Shown here: positions 42,336-54,300 of the stretch, piece after piece
Position numbering within the stretch: position 1 is the first letter of the stretch
Layout: each line of letters opens with the position of its first letter
Assembly (NCBI GenBank): GCA_030710605.1
Contig: CP092876.1
Coordinates: 90,070,906 to 90,134,905, forward strand
Length of the DNA: 64,000 bases
Source of the DNA: Cordylochernes scorpioides
Taxonomy: Eukaryota > Arthropoda > Arachnida > Pseudoscorpiones > Chernetidae
Reading direction: 5' to 3'
Program-made: the position numbers and the translations under genes
Notes under the pieces: generated by a model
The model's database searches: none
Told to the model about the DNA's origin: nothing
Seen by the model: only the letters and a program-made list of their open reading frames with translations

Positions 42336-42539
42336 GTTTAAGTTTACATGTACAATGTTTTAGTAAACAAAAATATATTTCTATAGTTAAAATTTGTGCA
42401 ATTCTTATTTTCATTCAATTCCTTGTTCCTATTGTGCAATTTAATTATATTCATATCAATAAATATTCTACCGTTGTCACGTAAAATCTTCGCCCGTAAA
42501 ACCGACTTTACAGGCAACCATTGTTTTTTTTTTGTTCCA

Positions 42540-42815
42540 CTAGATGGCGCTCTGCCATCTAGAGATGGCCCGCACGCCCGCAACATCCGCTCGAAAGACA
42601 AAAAATCGCTCATATACCAACATATCGCCGAATCCGGACATTCCTTCAATCTCGACAATACAACCCCCGTTTATAGCGATATAGCAAATAAATACCAACG
42701 CTTAGTTCTCGAAGCCCTTGTCTCCAATACTACACCCAGCCTCAACAGAAAGATTGACCTCCCGCCCCAATATTCTGCTTTTTATTCTATACCAACAGAT
42801 ACACCTCCTTCGTAA
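42540..42815 (+). pseudogene. GIY-YIG endonuclease C-terminal fragment
   Basis: SLIYQHIAESGHSFNLDNTTP and YQRLVLEALVSNTTPSLNRK, with His, the catalytic Glu in LEAL, and Asn. This is the last part of the Penelope endonuclease. It stops at 42815, before the 3' arm. Confidence 0.65.
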
Positions 42816-43193
42816 CTTTTAACTTTATCTTTATTCCGCTGTTTTTTATATTCTCGTTTATATTCTTATTTTTATTTTTATTCTATACCAACAGATACAC
42901 CTCCTTCGTAACTTTTAACTTTATCTTTATTCCGCTGTTTTTTATATTCTCGTTTATATTCTTATTTTTATTTTTATTCTTGCTTTTGTCTTCGCCTATA
43001 GTTTTCCGCCTTTTTCCCTTCATCCTAGGTATGCAGATTTTCTTAAATCTATATATTGTACACTTTTAAATATTTTTATTACTGGCATGCAAATCTCAAA
43101 TCTTTTTAATCTTTTAATCTTTTATTTCTTGTTTAATATTTTTTATGCTAAACTGTCGCTTATAAATATAGCATCTCCTTCTCATTCATGTCA
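42816..43193 (+). repeat. Penelope 3' UTR with tandem duplication
   Basis: TTCTATACCAACAGATACACC...TTATATTCTTATTTTTATTTT (about 90 bases) occurs twice in tandem at 42783-42976. Confidence 0.7.
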
Positions 43194-43232
43194 ATACCTG
43201 ATGAAGGACGGCTGACGTCCGAAAGCTCGTAT
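43194..43232 (+). ncRNA. hammerhead ribozyme
   Basis: All parts are present: stem I ATAC/GTAT, core CTGATGA (43198-43204), stem II GGACG-GCTGA-CGTCC, GAAA (43221-43224), stem III of two pairs (AG/CT) without loop, and cleavage predicted after the C at 43228. A very short stem III is known for Penelope hammerheads, which work best as dimers. Located just after a GIY-YIG fragment. Confidence 0.8.
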
Positions 43233-43665
43233 ACCGCTTAATAAAGAAACTTACCACGTTCCTCTTAATCTCTCTTTTTATATTCCAAACGTGGCTTATC
43301 ATGTATGTTCATGTGAAGCCTGGTCAGGATATGCCTTTTTTTATTTTTAATATCAACACCTGAACCTTTTTTTATATTTTTCATCCTTTGTTATATACAA
43401 ATATGTGTTACCCCAGCTTCAATGTTAACAATTTTAGGTTTAGGAGAAAAGTTACTTTCTAGTGAGATAAAACATTCTCTAACTAGCAGCAATGTTCATG
43501 GCCTTGTATTCATGATTTTGACCATAACAAAAGAATAAAAGATAACCCTGCTACTTTTTATTAATAAAATACTCCCCTAGTTGGGAAGAGATGAGAAGGA
43601 AAACATATAGAGTTGATCATAAGAAAATATATATAATGTAGGTTTAATATTATTCAGTCTGACTT

Positions 43666-43989
43666 ATCTTCTTCTTTCTTATCTCCACTCAATCATATTA
43701 GGGAACTGGGTGAAGTAGAGTGTGTCTGCCTTTGTCATTAAGACTGGGAGCACTACTCAGTGGCAGGCCGACTTAGCTCCAAAAGAAATGGCCGCCTCTG
43801 ACATGAGGAACAGACGCCATGTGCAGCCGCTCCTAACATGGAGTACAAACGCTGCTCATCCTGTATCCCTGGATTAGGAGCCCTTACAGGGTACTATCAG
43901 CCGGGCCAGCTAAGCCCAGGTTTTTTAGTGAGCTTGTTACTGCTCCCCCTCCTCCTTTCTCATCCGGGCTTGGGACCGGCAAAGGCGGA
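43666..43989. repeat. dispersed ~325-bp repeat, copy 1
   Basis: From CTTCTTCTTTCTTATCTCC to GGGACCGGCAAAGGCGGA. Three other copies at 47565, 51537 and 54898. The + strand has a conserved open stretch (LTGYYQPGQLSPGFLVSLLLL), perhaps a LINE piece in one orientation. Family unknown. Confidence 0.7.
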
Positions 43990-45012
43990 TTTGGGTCTTA
44001 CTTATGTTACATGAGAGTCAAAAGACAAAGGAACCAACTTTGTAATGGGCCCCTTGATGATGCCTTAAACTGAATCACTTCTTGTTCTCTCCTGGAAACC
44101 TATTTCAAATCCATTATCGTTAGGTTAAATTAATGTTTGCTATTTGATAGCTGGAGGTCAGGACATGAAAGCATGGTTGAATTATCACAAGTGTCAAATT
44201 ATAGGGTGTTGAATTAATGAGGTTGTACTGTAATACAAGAAAATAAGACCTAATCCAAATAATTTAATAGTGTGTGACATTTCGGCAACAGCATTGTCAC
44301 TTATACTGTATTTGGATTTAGTCTTATTACCTTATGTTGGGTGAAAATAAGAATAAGTGTAAACTTTGGCTAAAGAATGTGAAACGTATTAGGTACTATT
44401 TGATTAGTGTAGCTATTTCACCCTAACAAGGGATGTGCAGGGATGTGTATAGTCAAATCCCATTTTTATTATTATAGGTAAATCCTCTTTAAATCCTGTA
44501 ATAACACCAATGATTCTAGGTGATATTTATTTTGACAGATGGGGCGAGCCATCAGTTGCACAATAAGGAGATGTCTTTTTTTATCTTTAAATTGTGTTAG
44601 TCAAAATTAATAATTTCAATTTTTTAAATGCAAATACTCATTAATGTGAATTTGCCCCTTGCCCCCTGAAATCGATAAGGCACAATTTGGATTATAAATA
44701 ATAAACACAAGTGTTAAGAAAGGGGTAATTAAAAAAAGCTTGTGGAGGAAAAGAAAAATTTGGAACGCTCCACAAACCCCCTTTTTAACAAAATAAAAAC
44801 TTTAACCTAAAGTTTTGATATTGTTTTTGGGCTGCCTTGGGTGTTCAAACAAGAAAAAAGGAAGACAACAAAGGCTACACATATAAAGCTTTTGTTTAAT
44901 TTTTTGATAGCTATAAAATAAAGGATAAAAAATATATTAAAAACTTATTATTTTTGTGTATTCCAAAATTTGCATGCAACTTAAATGTTTTTTAACAAAA
45001 GAAAATATATAA
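43990..45012. other. non-coding DNA with a Penelope-derived hairpin
   Basis: At 44236-44335 a hairpin-like repeat (AATAAGACCTAATCCAAATAA...TTGGATTTAGTCTTATTACC) includes GACATTTCGGCAACAGC, the decayed form of the hammerhead-bearing repeat at 61746-62234. The rest shows no gene. Confidence 0.5.
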
Positions 45013-45745
45013 AACTAGACGAATGGCCCGGGCAACGCCCGGGGTTTACCCGAGTGCGAATATATTTTAAAAACGTTGCCTTGGGTGGTCGCTATTAACA
45101 GGGTGGTCTGTATAGACAGGTGGATGTATCACACAGCTGATAACAGGGTTGTCTAGAGTGGTCGCTATAGACAGGGTGGTCTGTATAGACAGGTGGATGT
45201 ATTACACTGCTGATAACAGGGTTGCCTAAGGTGACCGCTATAGACAGGGTGGTCTGTATAGACAGGCAGCTGATAACAGGGTTGTCTAGAGTGGTCGCTA
45301 TAGTCAGGGTGGTCTGTATAGACAGGTTTATGAGAGAGGCAAACTTACAGGTTGTTGACGCCGCAATCCCCAGAGAGAGTGTTTTTGTTGCATCATGCTG
45401 TGACTCACACGATGACCCAAGGTCAACAGGGGTGGAGCAGCAAACTTAAGCCTTTCTCCATCGTCGCAATGGTGGCGCTGCTTTCGAGTTATATCTACAA
45501 TTCTGCAAATAACTCTAAGGATATTCAAGATATTCAAGAAATTATTTTTCGAAAACCTTTCCGGGGATATACCTAATAATATCCCAGAATTTCATGGCGA
45601 TTGGATGTATGGTTTTTGAATAACAGGGTTGTTTAGAGGGGGGCAGGGAGGACACGTGTTCCCTGGCAGCCAATGAGCGTGCATTCTATCCGTGAGCTTC
45701 AGACAAACAAACAGACAGAATAAGGCAAATATATAAGTAGATGAT
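45013..45745 (+). repeat. ACTAG-headed element with internal minisatellite
   Basis: Head ACTAGACGAATGGCCCGGGCAACGCCCGGGG, tail with CAAACAAACAGACAG and TATATAAGTAGATGATG. Same design as 37827-38495. Confidence 0.6.
45087..45335. repeat. minisatellite of ~80-bp units
   Basis: About four units of GTGGTCGCTATAGACAGG, GTGGTCTGTATAGACAGG and CAGCTGATAACAGGGTTG, with unit length variation. The GCTATAGACAGG word is shared with the MITE at 60948-61121. Confidence 0.75.
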
Positions 45746-47564
45746 GATATTGACGAAATAGAAAACTTAGTAAAATAAGAAAGAAAAAATACAAAAAATA
45801 TACTAGAATAACATAAAAAATATATAAATTTAGGAAATAAAAGGGTGTGAGAGAGTGCTCACCAAAAACAGTTCCTCTCAGTTGTTAGGCCGGCCTGTCC
45901 GAGCCCCCCTGCCTTGGAAGCACAATTCGTCGTCCTCGACGAACTTCCTGGTATCTTCAGATGAAGCACAATTCGTCGTCCTCGACGTACTCCAACCACT
46001 ATGCGAATCTCTCAAAGATTCGTCTCGGCTTCACCTTTCTTTGATATGTCAGCCACCCAGTCCCTTCTCAGACTGCTTATATGGTCGTTTATGAAAGATG
46101 GACAAAGTTCCCGGAGGTCATCTTGGGCAAGCCCCTCGCGAGGCTTTTTTCTTGTCTACTTGGCACAGCTGTGTCACCAACTCTGCCCCCGCGCCCGGAC
46201 CTCTTGACCCCTCTGCCCTTCCGATTGGTCAGTGGGTACTTGGACTGTCCATCCGGCCGGCGGAGGATTACATTCTCTCGACAGGGGGTGGGGGCCGGTG
46301 CGTGAAAAGAGGAGAAGAAATAGCAAAAAATAGAGCTGGGGTCAGACACACAAAAAACCAAAAATATGAAAATAGTTGTAATATTTACATATATACATAC
46401 AATATGCCATGAGTTCTAACAACAAGGTAATACGACCAAATCCAAATAAATAAATAGTGTGTAGTGTTTCTGTAGTGTTGGTATCTTGTCCCCATGGAAA
46501 GGGGGGTGCCATTGCCCCGTTAGTCAGCCACATTTCAGAGTTCCCTGTTCAGAGTTACCGAAGCGGCTCGGGGCTCACGACACCGTTCTACAGGGCAGTC
46601 CCTTACTTGTGCTACTTCACCCGCCCTCCGCAACATAAAGGAGGACTTAAGGGTGGGGTGACGTTTCTGTAACAAGGCTTTTATTGAAACGTCACACACT
46701 ATTTATTTCCTATTCATGATACAATTGTGAAAATATTTTGTAATTTTAAAACACTATTTATTTAGATTTGGTGTTGTTGCCTTATGTCCCCTGAAATCCT
46801 AATTAAAGAGATAAGTGATTTTCCTCTTGGATCACTATGAACAGACTTGTGTGTTTGAGGTCAAATTAGGAGACTCTACCTCCTTTGTTTGTTCTTGGAA
46901 CCATCAGTCCTCACAGTTCTTAGCTCTTGTCCCTCCAGATTAAAAATACTCCCAACTCTGGCTCTATTGTTTTAATGGAGTAAATTTGGCCCTTCTACAT
47001 CAAACTATGATTATTTCCTATGTCACTAAAGAAATAACAGATCTTTTTTCCCTTGAAAAATACATTTTTGCCCAAAGCATCCTCTTCTTCACTTTCACTC
47101 AACTGGATTCAGACAATAACTCTGAAAGATTAGTTTATATACAATGACTTTTATTGAAGACATACGAGATAACCAAGTGTGAACAAATTTGCCTCCGTCT
47201 CCTTCAAAAAAAAAGTGACATCAAAGACTTTCCACTTCCTTAAGTTTTGTCCATGAGTGTACATCTTCCACAGAAGAATAAATTTTTCACTTTTATTGTA
47301 AAAAAAAAAACCTTCGTTCATAAAAAAAATTGTGATGTGACTTTTGACTCGTAGAAACCATTAAATAGGTAGGAATGAGTCATGGACAAGGAAGCTGAGG
47401 TCTCACTGGTAACTAGCAGCCAAGCTGTTGAAATTTGATGAAGTCTTCAGGGTGCTGTGCCTGGGCATATATATCCAGGGTCTCCTAAAAGGTATTTACA
47501 AAGTTCAATAACAAAAATTGTAATTGAGCTACATGAATTAACTGGCCTTGAAGTAATGCTCTGA
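45746..47564. other. intergenic DNA, no gene recognised
   Basis: AAGCACAATTCGTCGTCCTC is directly repeated at 45918 and 45965. A Penelope-type hairpin remnant spans about 46420-46750 (CCAAATAAATAAATAGTGTG...CGTCACACACTATTTATT). Overlapping small frames near 46000-46400 lie in GC-richer DNA but show no domain. Confidence 0.5.
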
Positions 47565-47864
47565 CTTCTTCTTTCTTATCTCCACACTGGGTAAAGTAGA
47601 ATGTGTCTGCCTTTGTCATTAAGACTGTGAGCACTACTCAGTGGCAGGCTGACTTAGCTCCAAAAGAAATAGCCGCCTATGACATGAGGAACAGATGCCA
47701 TGTGCAGCCACTCCTAACATGGAGTACAAACACTGCTCATCCTGTATACCTGGATTAGGAGCCCTTACAGGGTACTATCAGCCGGGCCAGCTAAGCCCAG
47801 ATTTTTTAGTGAGCTTGTTACTGCTCCCCCTCCTCCATCTGGGCTTGGGACCAGCAAAGGCGGA
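47565..47864. repeat. dispersed ~325-bp repeat, copy 2
   Basis: Shorter copy with a small internal deletion, about 130 bases before the start of the THAP gene. Confidence 0.7.
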
Positions 47865-47997
47865 GTTTTGCTCTGACTGAGGGGTCAATGTTATTACAAG
47901 GTTGTTCCAAAAGTTCATAAACACTTGGAAGAAATGTAAATACCAATATTATTCACCATAATGTTACTCTCTGTTATGTCATCACTGTGCTGCAGCG

Positions 47998-48336
47998 ATG
48001 AAGTACATCTGTGCCGTGCCCAACTGTCTCCAGACCGTCCAGTCTCAAGTCACCTTCTTCCCCTTCCCCCCCAACGGCCCCATGCGGGATCTCTGGCTCC
48101 AGACACTGAAGCTGAGGGCAGTGAGTCCCAACCAGCCCCTGAAAATCTGCAGCAGCCACTTCCAGGAGAGTGACTTCAACCCCCAAACCCAGATCCTGAA
48201 CCCCACGGCCCTTCCTTCCTGCAACCTTGTCATCGACCGGAACACTTACACCTGGAGGAATGGGGAGGTGAAGAAGGCCTTGCCAGCTCCAAAAAGAAAA
48301 CCAACGCCTGTTCAAAGACCAACTCCCATTGTACAG
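47998..48336 (+). CDS. THAP gene exon 1: THAP domain
   Basis: 113 codons, ATG context CAGCGATGA, donor GTAAGG. C2CH zinc ligands C5, C10, C51 and H54 (KYICAVPNC ... KICSSHFQESDF), with FFPFP, Trp33 and LPSC...KR-like tail as expected. Length is normal for a THAP domain. Confidence 0.88.
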
Positions 48337-51300
48337 GTAAGGGCAACTTAGCTGATTAGGATTGTGAGATTTTATAAAGTTGGGATGGGCTCAGGGTTTC
48401 CACTCTCATGAAGAGGTGAAGAGTATCAAATGGGGTTTATTTTGAAGGGGTTGCTTTTACCTAAATACGGTTGAATTATCGCAAGTGTCGAATTATCGTT
48501 GGTTGAATTAACAAGGTTTTACTCTAGTTAAAATTCATTGCTCTAATCTGAAGATGCCACTAATTCTCAACCTAGTATACTCTTATTGGTCTTGTTACCC
48601 CCTGAATTGGTAATCCATATTGTGCCTTTCCATTATGCTTCTACAAAACTGGACTTCTATTTTTCAACCATTTTTGTAAAAATGTGGGTTCCAGAAGCAG
48701 GTGTTAGCTCTACCCCCAGCAAGAGCCCCTCCCCCAAGAAATAAACCCAGTCGTCGAGCGGCCATGATAGCAGCCGAGCGCCTGGCCAACAACACCCCCC
48801 AAGTGGAAGACGAGGATGACAATGAGGAGGAAGACAAAACAGTGGTCCACAGACTGGACAAGAGGAAGCGGAGCAGAGGCTACGACCACGACGAAGACTA
48901 CAACTACTTCGAGGAAACCTACTCTGTGAGAGCTTACAAGAGACGCAGCCTGCAGGACCGGAAGTGGGTGGAGGTGAAGGAGGAGCACCACATAGTCAAC
49001 GAGCTCTCCACCATCATCCACGACCTGCAGATGGAGTGCTCCGATGAGCTGCTCACCAACATCCAGTCCCTGTGCCTCTCCCAGTGGCACCACGAGTTCT
49101 CCTCCCACATGGAGAAGATGCAGAAGTTCCAGGCCAGCCAGGTCAAGATTACGGAGATCTCGGCTATGGCCGGGCCTGAGCTGATGTCCCCCCCTCCCTC
49201 TCCACCCCCAGCCCCAGCCCCTGTTCCACCCCCCTCTCCCCCTCCACCACAGGAACTGGACCCTGGGGACCCCTACGTGCTCCCTCCTCCCCGCATCACC
49301 AAGCCCCGTCCTTCACTTGTCACACATGTAAGTCCTCCATTTACATAGCGCCCAGGACATGCAGTATACACATACAGAGACTTTATCAAGACACCAGTCA
49401 GATTCTCCTCTCTCATTGCCGGCTTGCAACGATATCCTCAGGATGATCATTCACCATCGTACAGTGGAGGAGAAAACAATAAAGTTCTTCATCCTACTTA
49501 CTGCTTTTTATATAGGGACCTATTTGACTTGATATGGCGCTGGTTAAAATACTTTGCACTGAGGTAAGTTGGCACATGTCCTTGTGTAAGCGGAACGTTG
49601 TGGGTTCGATTCCCGCCCCTGGACACTTTTATTTTTCCATTCGCCATTACTCTTCATATTTTCACCCTTTCATACTTCATCCAAAAAAGTTAGAAATAGT
49701 AAATATTTCTCTTTGAAATAAATATTGATTTTTCACAGAAAAGAAACTTATGCAGTGAAACTTTAAGTGTTGTTTTTTAATATCTAAAATGGCAGGATGT
49801 GGCTGCAGGAAGGTTAGGTGAGGACAGCACCATGTCTCCTAGTGTCATGTACACTGTTTCATTGGAACACAAAGTGTACATATTTGGCATATAGATGGAA
49901 TTTTTTTTTTTTTTTTTTTGGCGGGAGGATATTGAACTAAAGAGTCATTGTGGCTTTGTCACCAACCCGAGGCAGCTAGTTTGCGGTGACGGTCAATAGA
50001 TGACGTCTGGCTTTGACGTCTATTTTGACAGGAGAGACGACCTTTGTTTCTTTATATTTGGCATAGTTAATTCTCTATATTATGGACATTTCTAGGAATA
50101 GATTTGTTCTTAATAAGACCAAATCCAAATGTATAATCCAAACTGTGCCTTATCAACATGTTCTGTAGTAAGTGACCCAGTACACTAGCAGTTGGGTGTC
50201 CAGCCCTCCCATCCCTACAAAATTGTGGTGAACCCGGATGGAGCAGTTCTGGGAGTTCTCTCCAGGTCCACACCAGGTGATGACAATAAAGGTGAGTGGA
50301 GTTTATTCCCCCAATGTTGGTCTCTGTGTGTTGGTAATCCTTCTCGCAATTTGAATATTCCTTTTCTCTAATCTCATTGGAGCCATTGGAGCATTATTTT
50401 AAATGCGAAAAAAGTGCCCCCTTGTGTGGTAGATTGAAGGTTCATGCTCTATGATGTGTTCAATATGTATTTGATCAATTGAGCTTGAACAAATTGGGGG
50501 CCAGGACATCTTTTTTGAGTTCATGATGATGCTTCTCAAGCCCTTGTAGCCCAGACATTGTGACGGAGAAAAGTCCGTAAAATAAAGTTCTTCAACATGA
50601 GTTGGAGAATTTGCTGCCTCTACCTGAACTCTGCCAGTATTGGTTGTTCTTGGCTCCAAATTATCAATTGATCATCTGTAATGCTCCTAGTGAGCCATCT
50701 CCTGTTGTTGTTTCTTATCCCCTTGTGTAAAGATTACACCAATTCCATGAGTCCATGCTCCTCCAGCTGTTTATAGACAGTCTTGTTGTTGTTTCTTATC
50801 CCCTTGTTTAAAGATTACACCAATTCCGTGAGTCCATGCTCCTCCAGCTGTTTATAGACAGTCTTGTTGTTGTTTTTCTTATCCCCTCGTTTAAAGATTA
50901 CACCAATTCCATGAGTCCATGCTCCTCCAGCTGTTTATAGACAGTCTTGTTGTTGTTTCTTATCCCCTTGTTTAAAGATTACACCAATTCCATGAGTTCA
51001 TGCCCCTCCAGCTGTTTATAGACAGTCTTGTTGTTGTTTCTTATCCCCTTGTGTAAAGATTACACCAATTCCATGAGTTCATGCCCCTCCAGCTGTTTAT
51101 AGACAGTGTTGTTGTTGTTTCCCATCCCCTTGTGTAGAGATTACACAAATTCCATGAGTCCATGCTCCTCGAGCTGTTTGATAATAAGCAGTGGCCTCTC
51201 CTAAAGGTCCTGTTTAGCGCAAGCCAACTCCTGAATATATAAAATGGTCTCGAGTGTTGTGAGGAACTACAACAAATGTTGTGTTGTGGCAGATCTGAAG

Positions 51301-54300
51301 GGTCTCCTCAAACTCCTGGACAACGAAAGGAAAGAGGTAACTACCTCCTCACCTACATCAACCAATGTTTCTGTTTACCAAAGTTTCTTTCCCCCTCTCT
51401 CTTAACACACTCTTGATTAATGATCTCTACTGTGGGAACAGTCTGTTTTCCTGACAAAATTATATAACTTTATATATAACAGAGTATACTTTGTAAAACC
51501 CCTCTCTATAGCTAACCACAATGGGACTGAACCTGTCTTCTTCTTTCTTATCTCCACTCAATCATATTAAGGTCTCAAGCTTGTAAAGCTTGAGATCATG
51601 ACTGGGTGAAGTAGAATGCGTCTGCCTTTGTCATTAAGACTGGGAGCACTACTCAGTGGCAGGCCGACTTAGCTCCAAAAGAAATGGCCGCCTCTGACAT
51701 GAGGAACAGACGCCATGTGCAGCCGCTCCTAACATGGAGTACAGATGCTGCTCATCCTGTATCCCTGGATTAGGAGCCCTTTCAGGGTACTATCAGCCAG
51801 GCCAGCTGAGCCCAGGTTTTTTAGTGAGCTTGTTACTGCTCCCCCTCCTTTTTCATCCGGGCTTGGGACCAGCAAAGGCGGAGTTACTGAACCTGTGGTT
51901 CACTATAGCCATGGTTTGTTATAGCCATAGTTTACTCTATTATAAAATAAAAATGGTAATTATATCAGGTTCGTTATATGGGAAGGTTCGCTATATCCCA
52001 GGTTCATTTCAGCGGTGTTTTATTGTACTTAAATATATATACAGTAGAACCTCACTGTAAAGGACAACACCTAATTGCATAGCCAAAGTGTCCTTTAGGG
52101 AAAGGTGTCCTCCTACTGGAGAGTTGTTAAAAAGTAAAAAAATGGTAATTTTGCAAATGAAAACTGTCCTTTACAGAGAGGTGTCCTCTCATGTGGAGGT
52201 TCTACTGTAGATATAAATAAAACCTATTTCTACAGNNNNNNNNNNNNNNNNNNNNNNNNNNNNNNNNNNNNNNNNNNNNNNNNNNNNNNNNNNNNNNNNN
52301 NNNNNNNNNNNNNNNNNNNNNNNNNNNNNNNNNNNTATATAGGGACCTATTTGACTTGATATGGCGCTGGTTAAAATACTTTGCACTGAGGTAAGTTGGC
52401 ACATGTCCTTGTGTAAGCGGAACGCCCGGTAAGCGGAACGTTGTGGGTTCGATTCCCGCCCCTGGACACTTTTATTTTTCCGTTCGCCATTACTCTTCAT
52501 ATTTTCACCCTTTCATACTTCATCCAAAAAAGTTAGAAATAGTAAATATTTCTCTTTGAAATAAATATTGATTTTTCACAGAAAAGAAACTTATGCGGTG
52601 AAACTTTAAGTGTTGTTTTTACGAGGGGCATCCAATAAATAAGTTTCCCTATTTTGTAACAAATAAACAACTTTATTTACAATTATGCAGTTATTTTATT
52701 TTCATTATACAACTCATAGACTACTTCTCTACATAATCACCATTTCTGTCCAAACATTTTTGGTACCGTTGTAGCGATTTTTTGATACCACTGTTGTACC
52801 AAGCCGTGTCCTGTCTTCGTAGCCAGTGGTTCGCCTCCGCCTGTTTTCAATTCAAATTCAAAACATCTGACATGATTGTTCCAATCGAAGAGCATCCAAT
52901 TTCGATTCCAGGAGGCAGTCGAATCATTATTTCCTCAATGGTGACGCGGCGATTTGCTTCCACCACATTCCGAACAGCAGCCACGGCTGCATTGTCCGTA
53001 GCAGTAACGGGCCTGTCGCTTCGCTCGTCATCATGCACGTTTTGCCGTCCTTCCAAGAACCATGAACGCCATCGGCGAACCATTTGGATGCTCATACATC
53101 CTTCACCATACACTGACACTAAATTGCGATGAATATTGACCGCAGTTTCATTTTTCGCTGTGAAAAAACGAATTACAGAACGGAGTTCGCAAGTGGACAC
53201 GTTCACCATTGGTAGCTCCATGGAAACTGAAGCGCTACGGACTTGCGCGTACGAGTAGAGTGATTTTGAAAGGTCAACAGCTTCCGACGCATCCTAGTGA
53301 CCATTTCTTACCTACTAACTAATTTTTACAACGTTTCGTTCGCCGAAAAAAAAATAGGGAAACTTATTTATTGGATGCCCCTCGTAATATCTAAAATGGC
53401 AGGATGTGGCTGCAGGAAGGTTAGGTGAGGACAGCACCATGTCTCCTAGTGTCATGTACACTGTTTCATTGGAACACAAAGTGTACATATTTGGCATATA
53501 GATGGAATTTTTTTTTTTTTTTTTTGGCGGGAGGATATTGAACTAAAGAGTCATTGTGGCTTTGTCACCAACCCGAGGCAGCTAGTTTGCGGTGACGGTC
53601 AATAGATGACGTCTGGCTTTGACGTCTATTTTGACAGGAGAGACGACCTTTGTTTCTTTATATTTGGCATAGTTAATTCTCTATATTATGGACATTTCTA
53701 GGAATAGATTTGTTCTTAATAAGACCAAATCCAAATTTATAATCCAAACTGTGCCTTATCAACATGTTCTGTAGTAAGTGACCTAGCAGTTGGGTGTCCA
53801 GCCATCCCATCCCTACAAAATTGTGGTGAACCCGGACGGAGCAGTTCTGGGAGTTCTCTCCAGGTCCACACCAGGTGATGACAATAAAGGTGAGTGGAGT
53901 TTATTCCCCCAATGTTGGTCTCTGTGTGTTGGTAATCCTTCTCGCAATTTGAATATTCCTTTTCTCTAATCTCATTGGAGCCATTGGAGCATTATTTTAA
54001 ATGCGAAAAAAGTGCCCCCTTGTGTGGTAGATTGAAGGTTCATGCTCTATGATGTGTTCAATATGTATTTGATCAATTGAGCTTGAACAAATTGGGGGCC
54101 AGGACATCTTTTTTGAGTTCATGATGATGCTTCTCAAGCCATTGTAGCCCAGACATTGTGACAGAGAAAAGTCCGTAAAATAAAGTTCTTCAACATGAGT
54201 TGGAGAATTTGCTGCCTCTACCTGAACTCTGCCAGTATTGGTTGTTCTTGGCTCCAAATTATCAATTGATCATCTGTAATGCTCCTAGTGAGCCATCTCC

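Larger units (their letters stand above)
40308..43350 (+). mobile_element. Penelope-like element 2 holding Helentron fragments
   Basis: AATAAAGAAGGCATATCCTGAC at 40310 returns inverted at 43318-43343, and each side has a hammerhead motif facing outward-in opposite orientation (40455-40492 minus, 43194-43232 plus). A GIY-YIG endonuclease C-terminus lies at 42540-42815 (+). This is the inverted-arm layout of Penelope elements. About 1.7 kb of Helentron-like DNA lies inside or beside it. Confidence 0.6.
49509..52235. repeat. duplicated segment, copy 1 (left of gap)
   Basis: Begins TATATAGGGACCTATTTGAC and ends exactly at the N run. It aligns with 52336-60680. Contains a SINE fragment, THAP exons 3 and 4, a minisatellite, a 325-bp repeat and a MITE. 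Confidence 0.9.

Noticed and set aside
46001..46672. Several overlapping frames in GC-richer DNA
   Set aside because: Frames overlap on both strands without motif, splice or codon evidence; base composition alone explains them.
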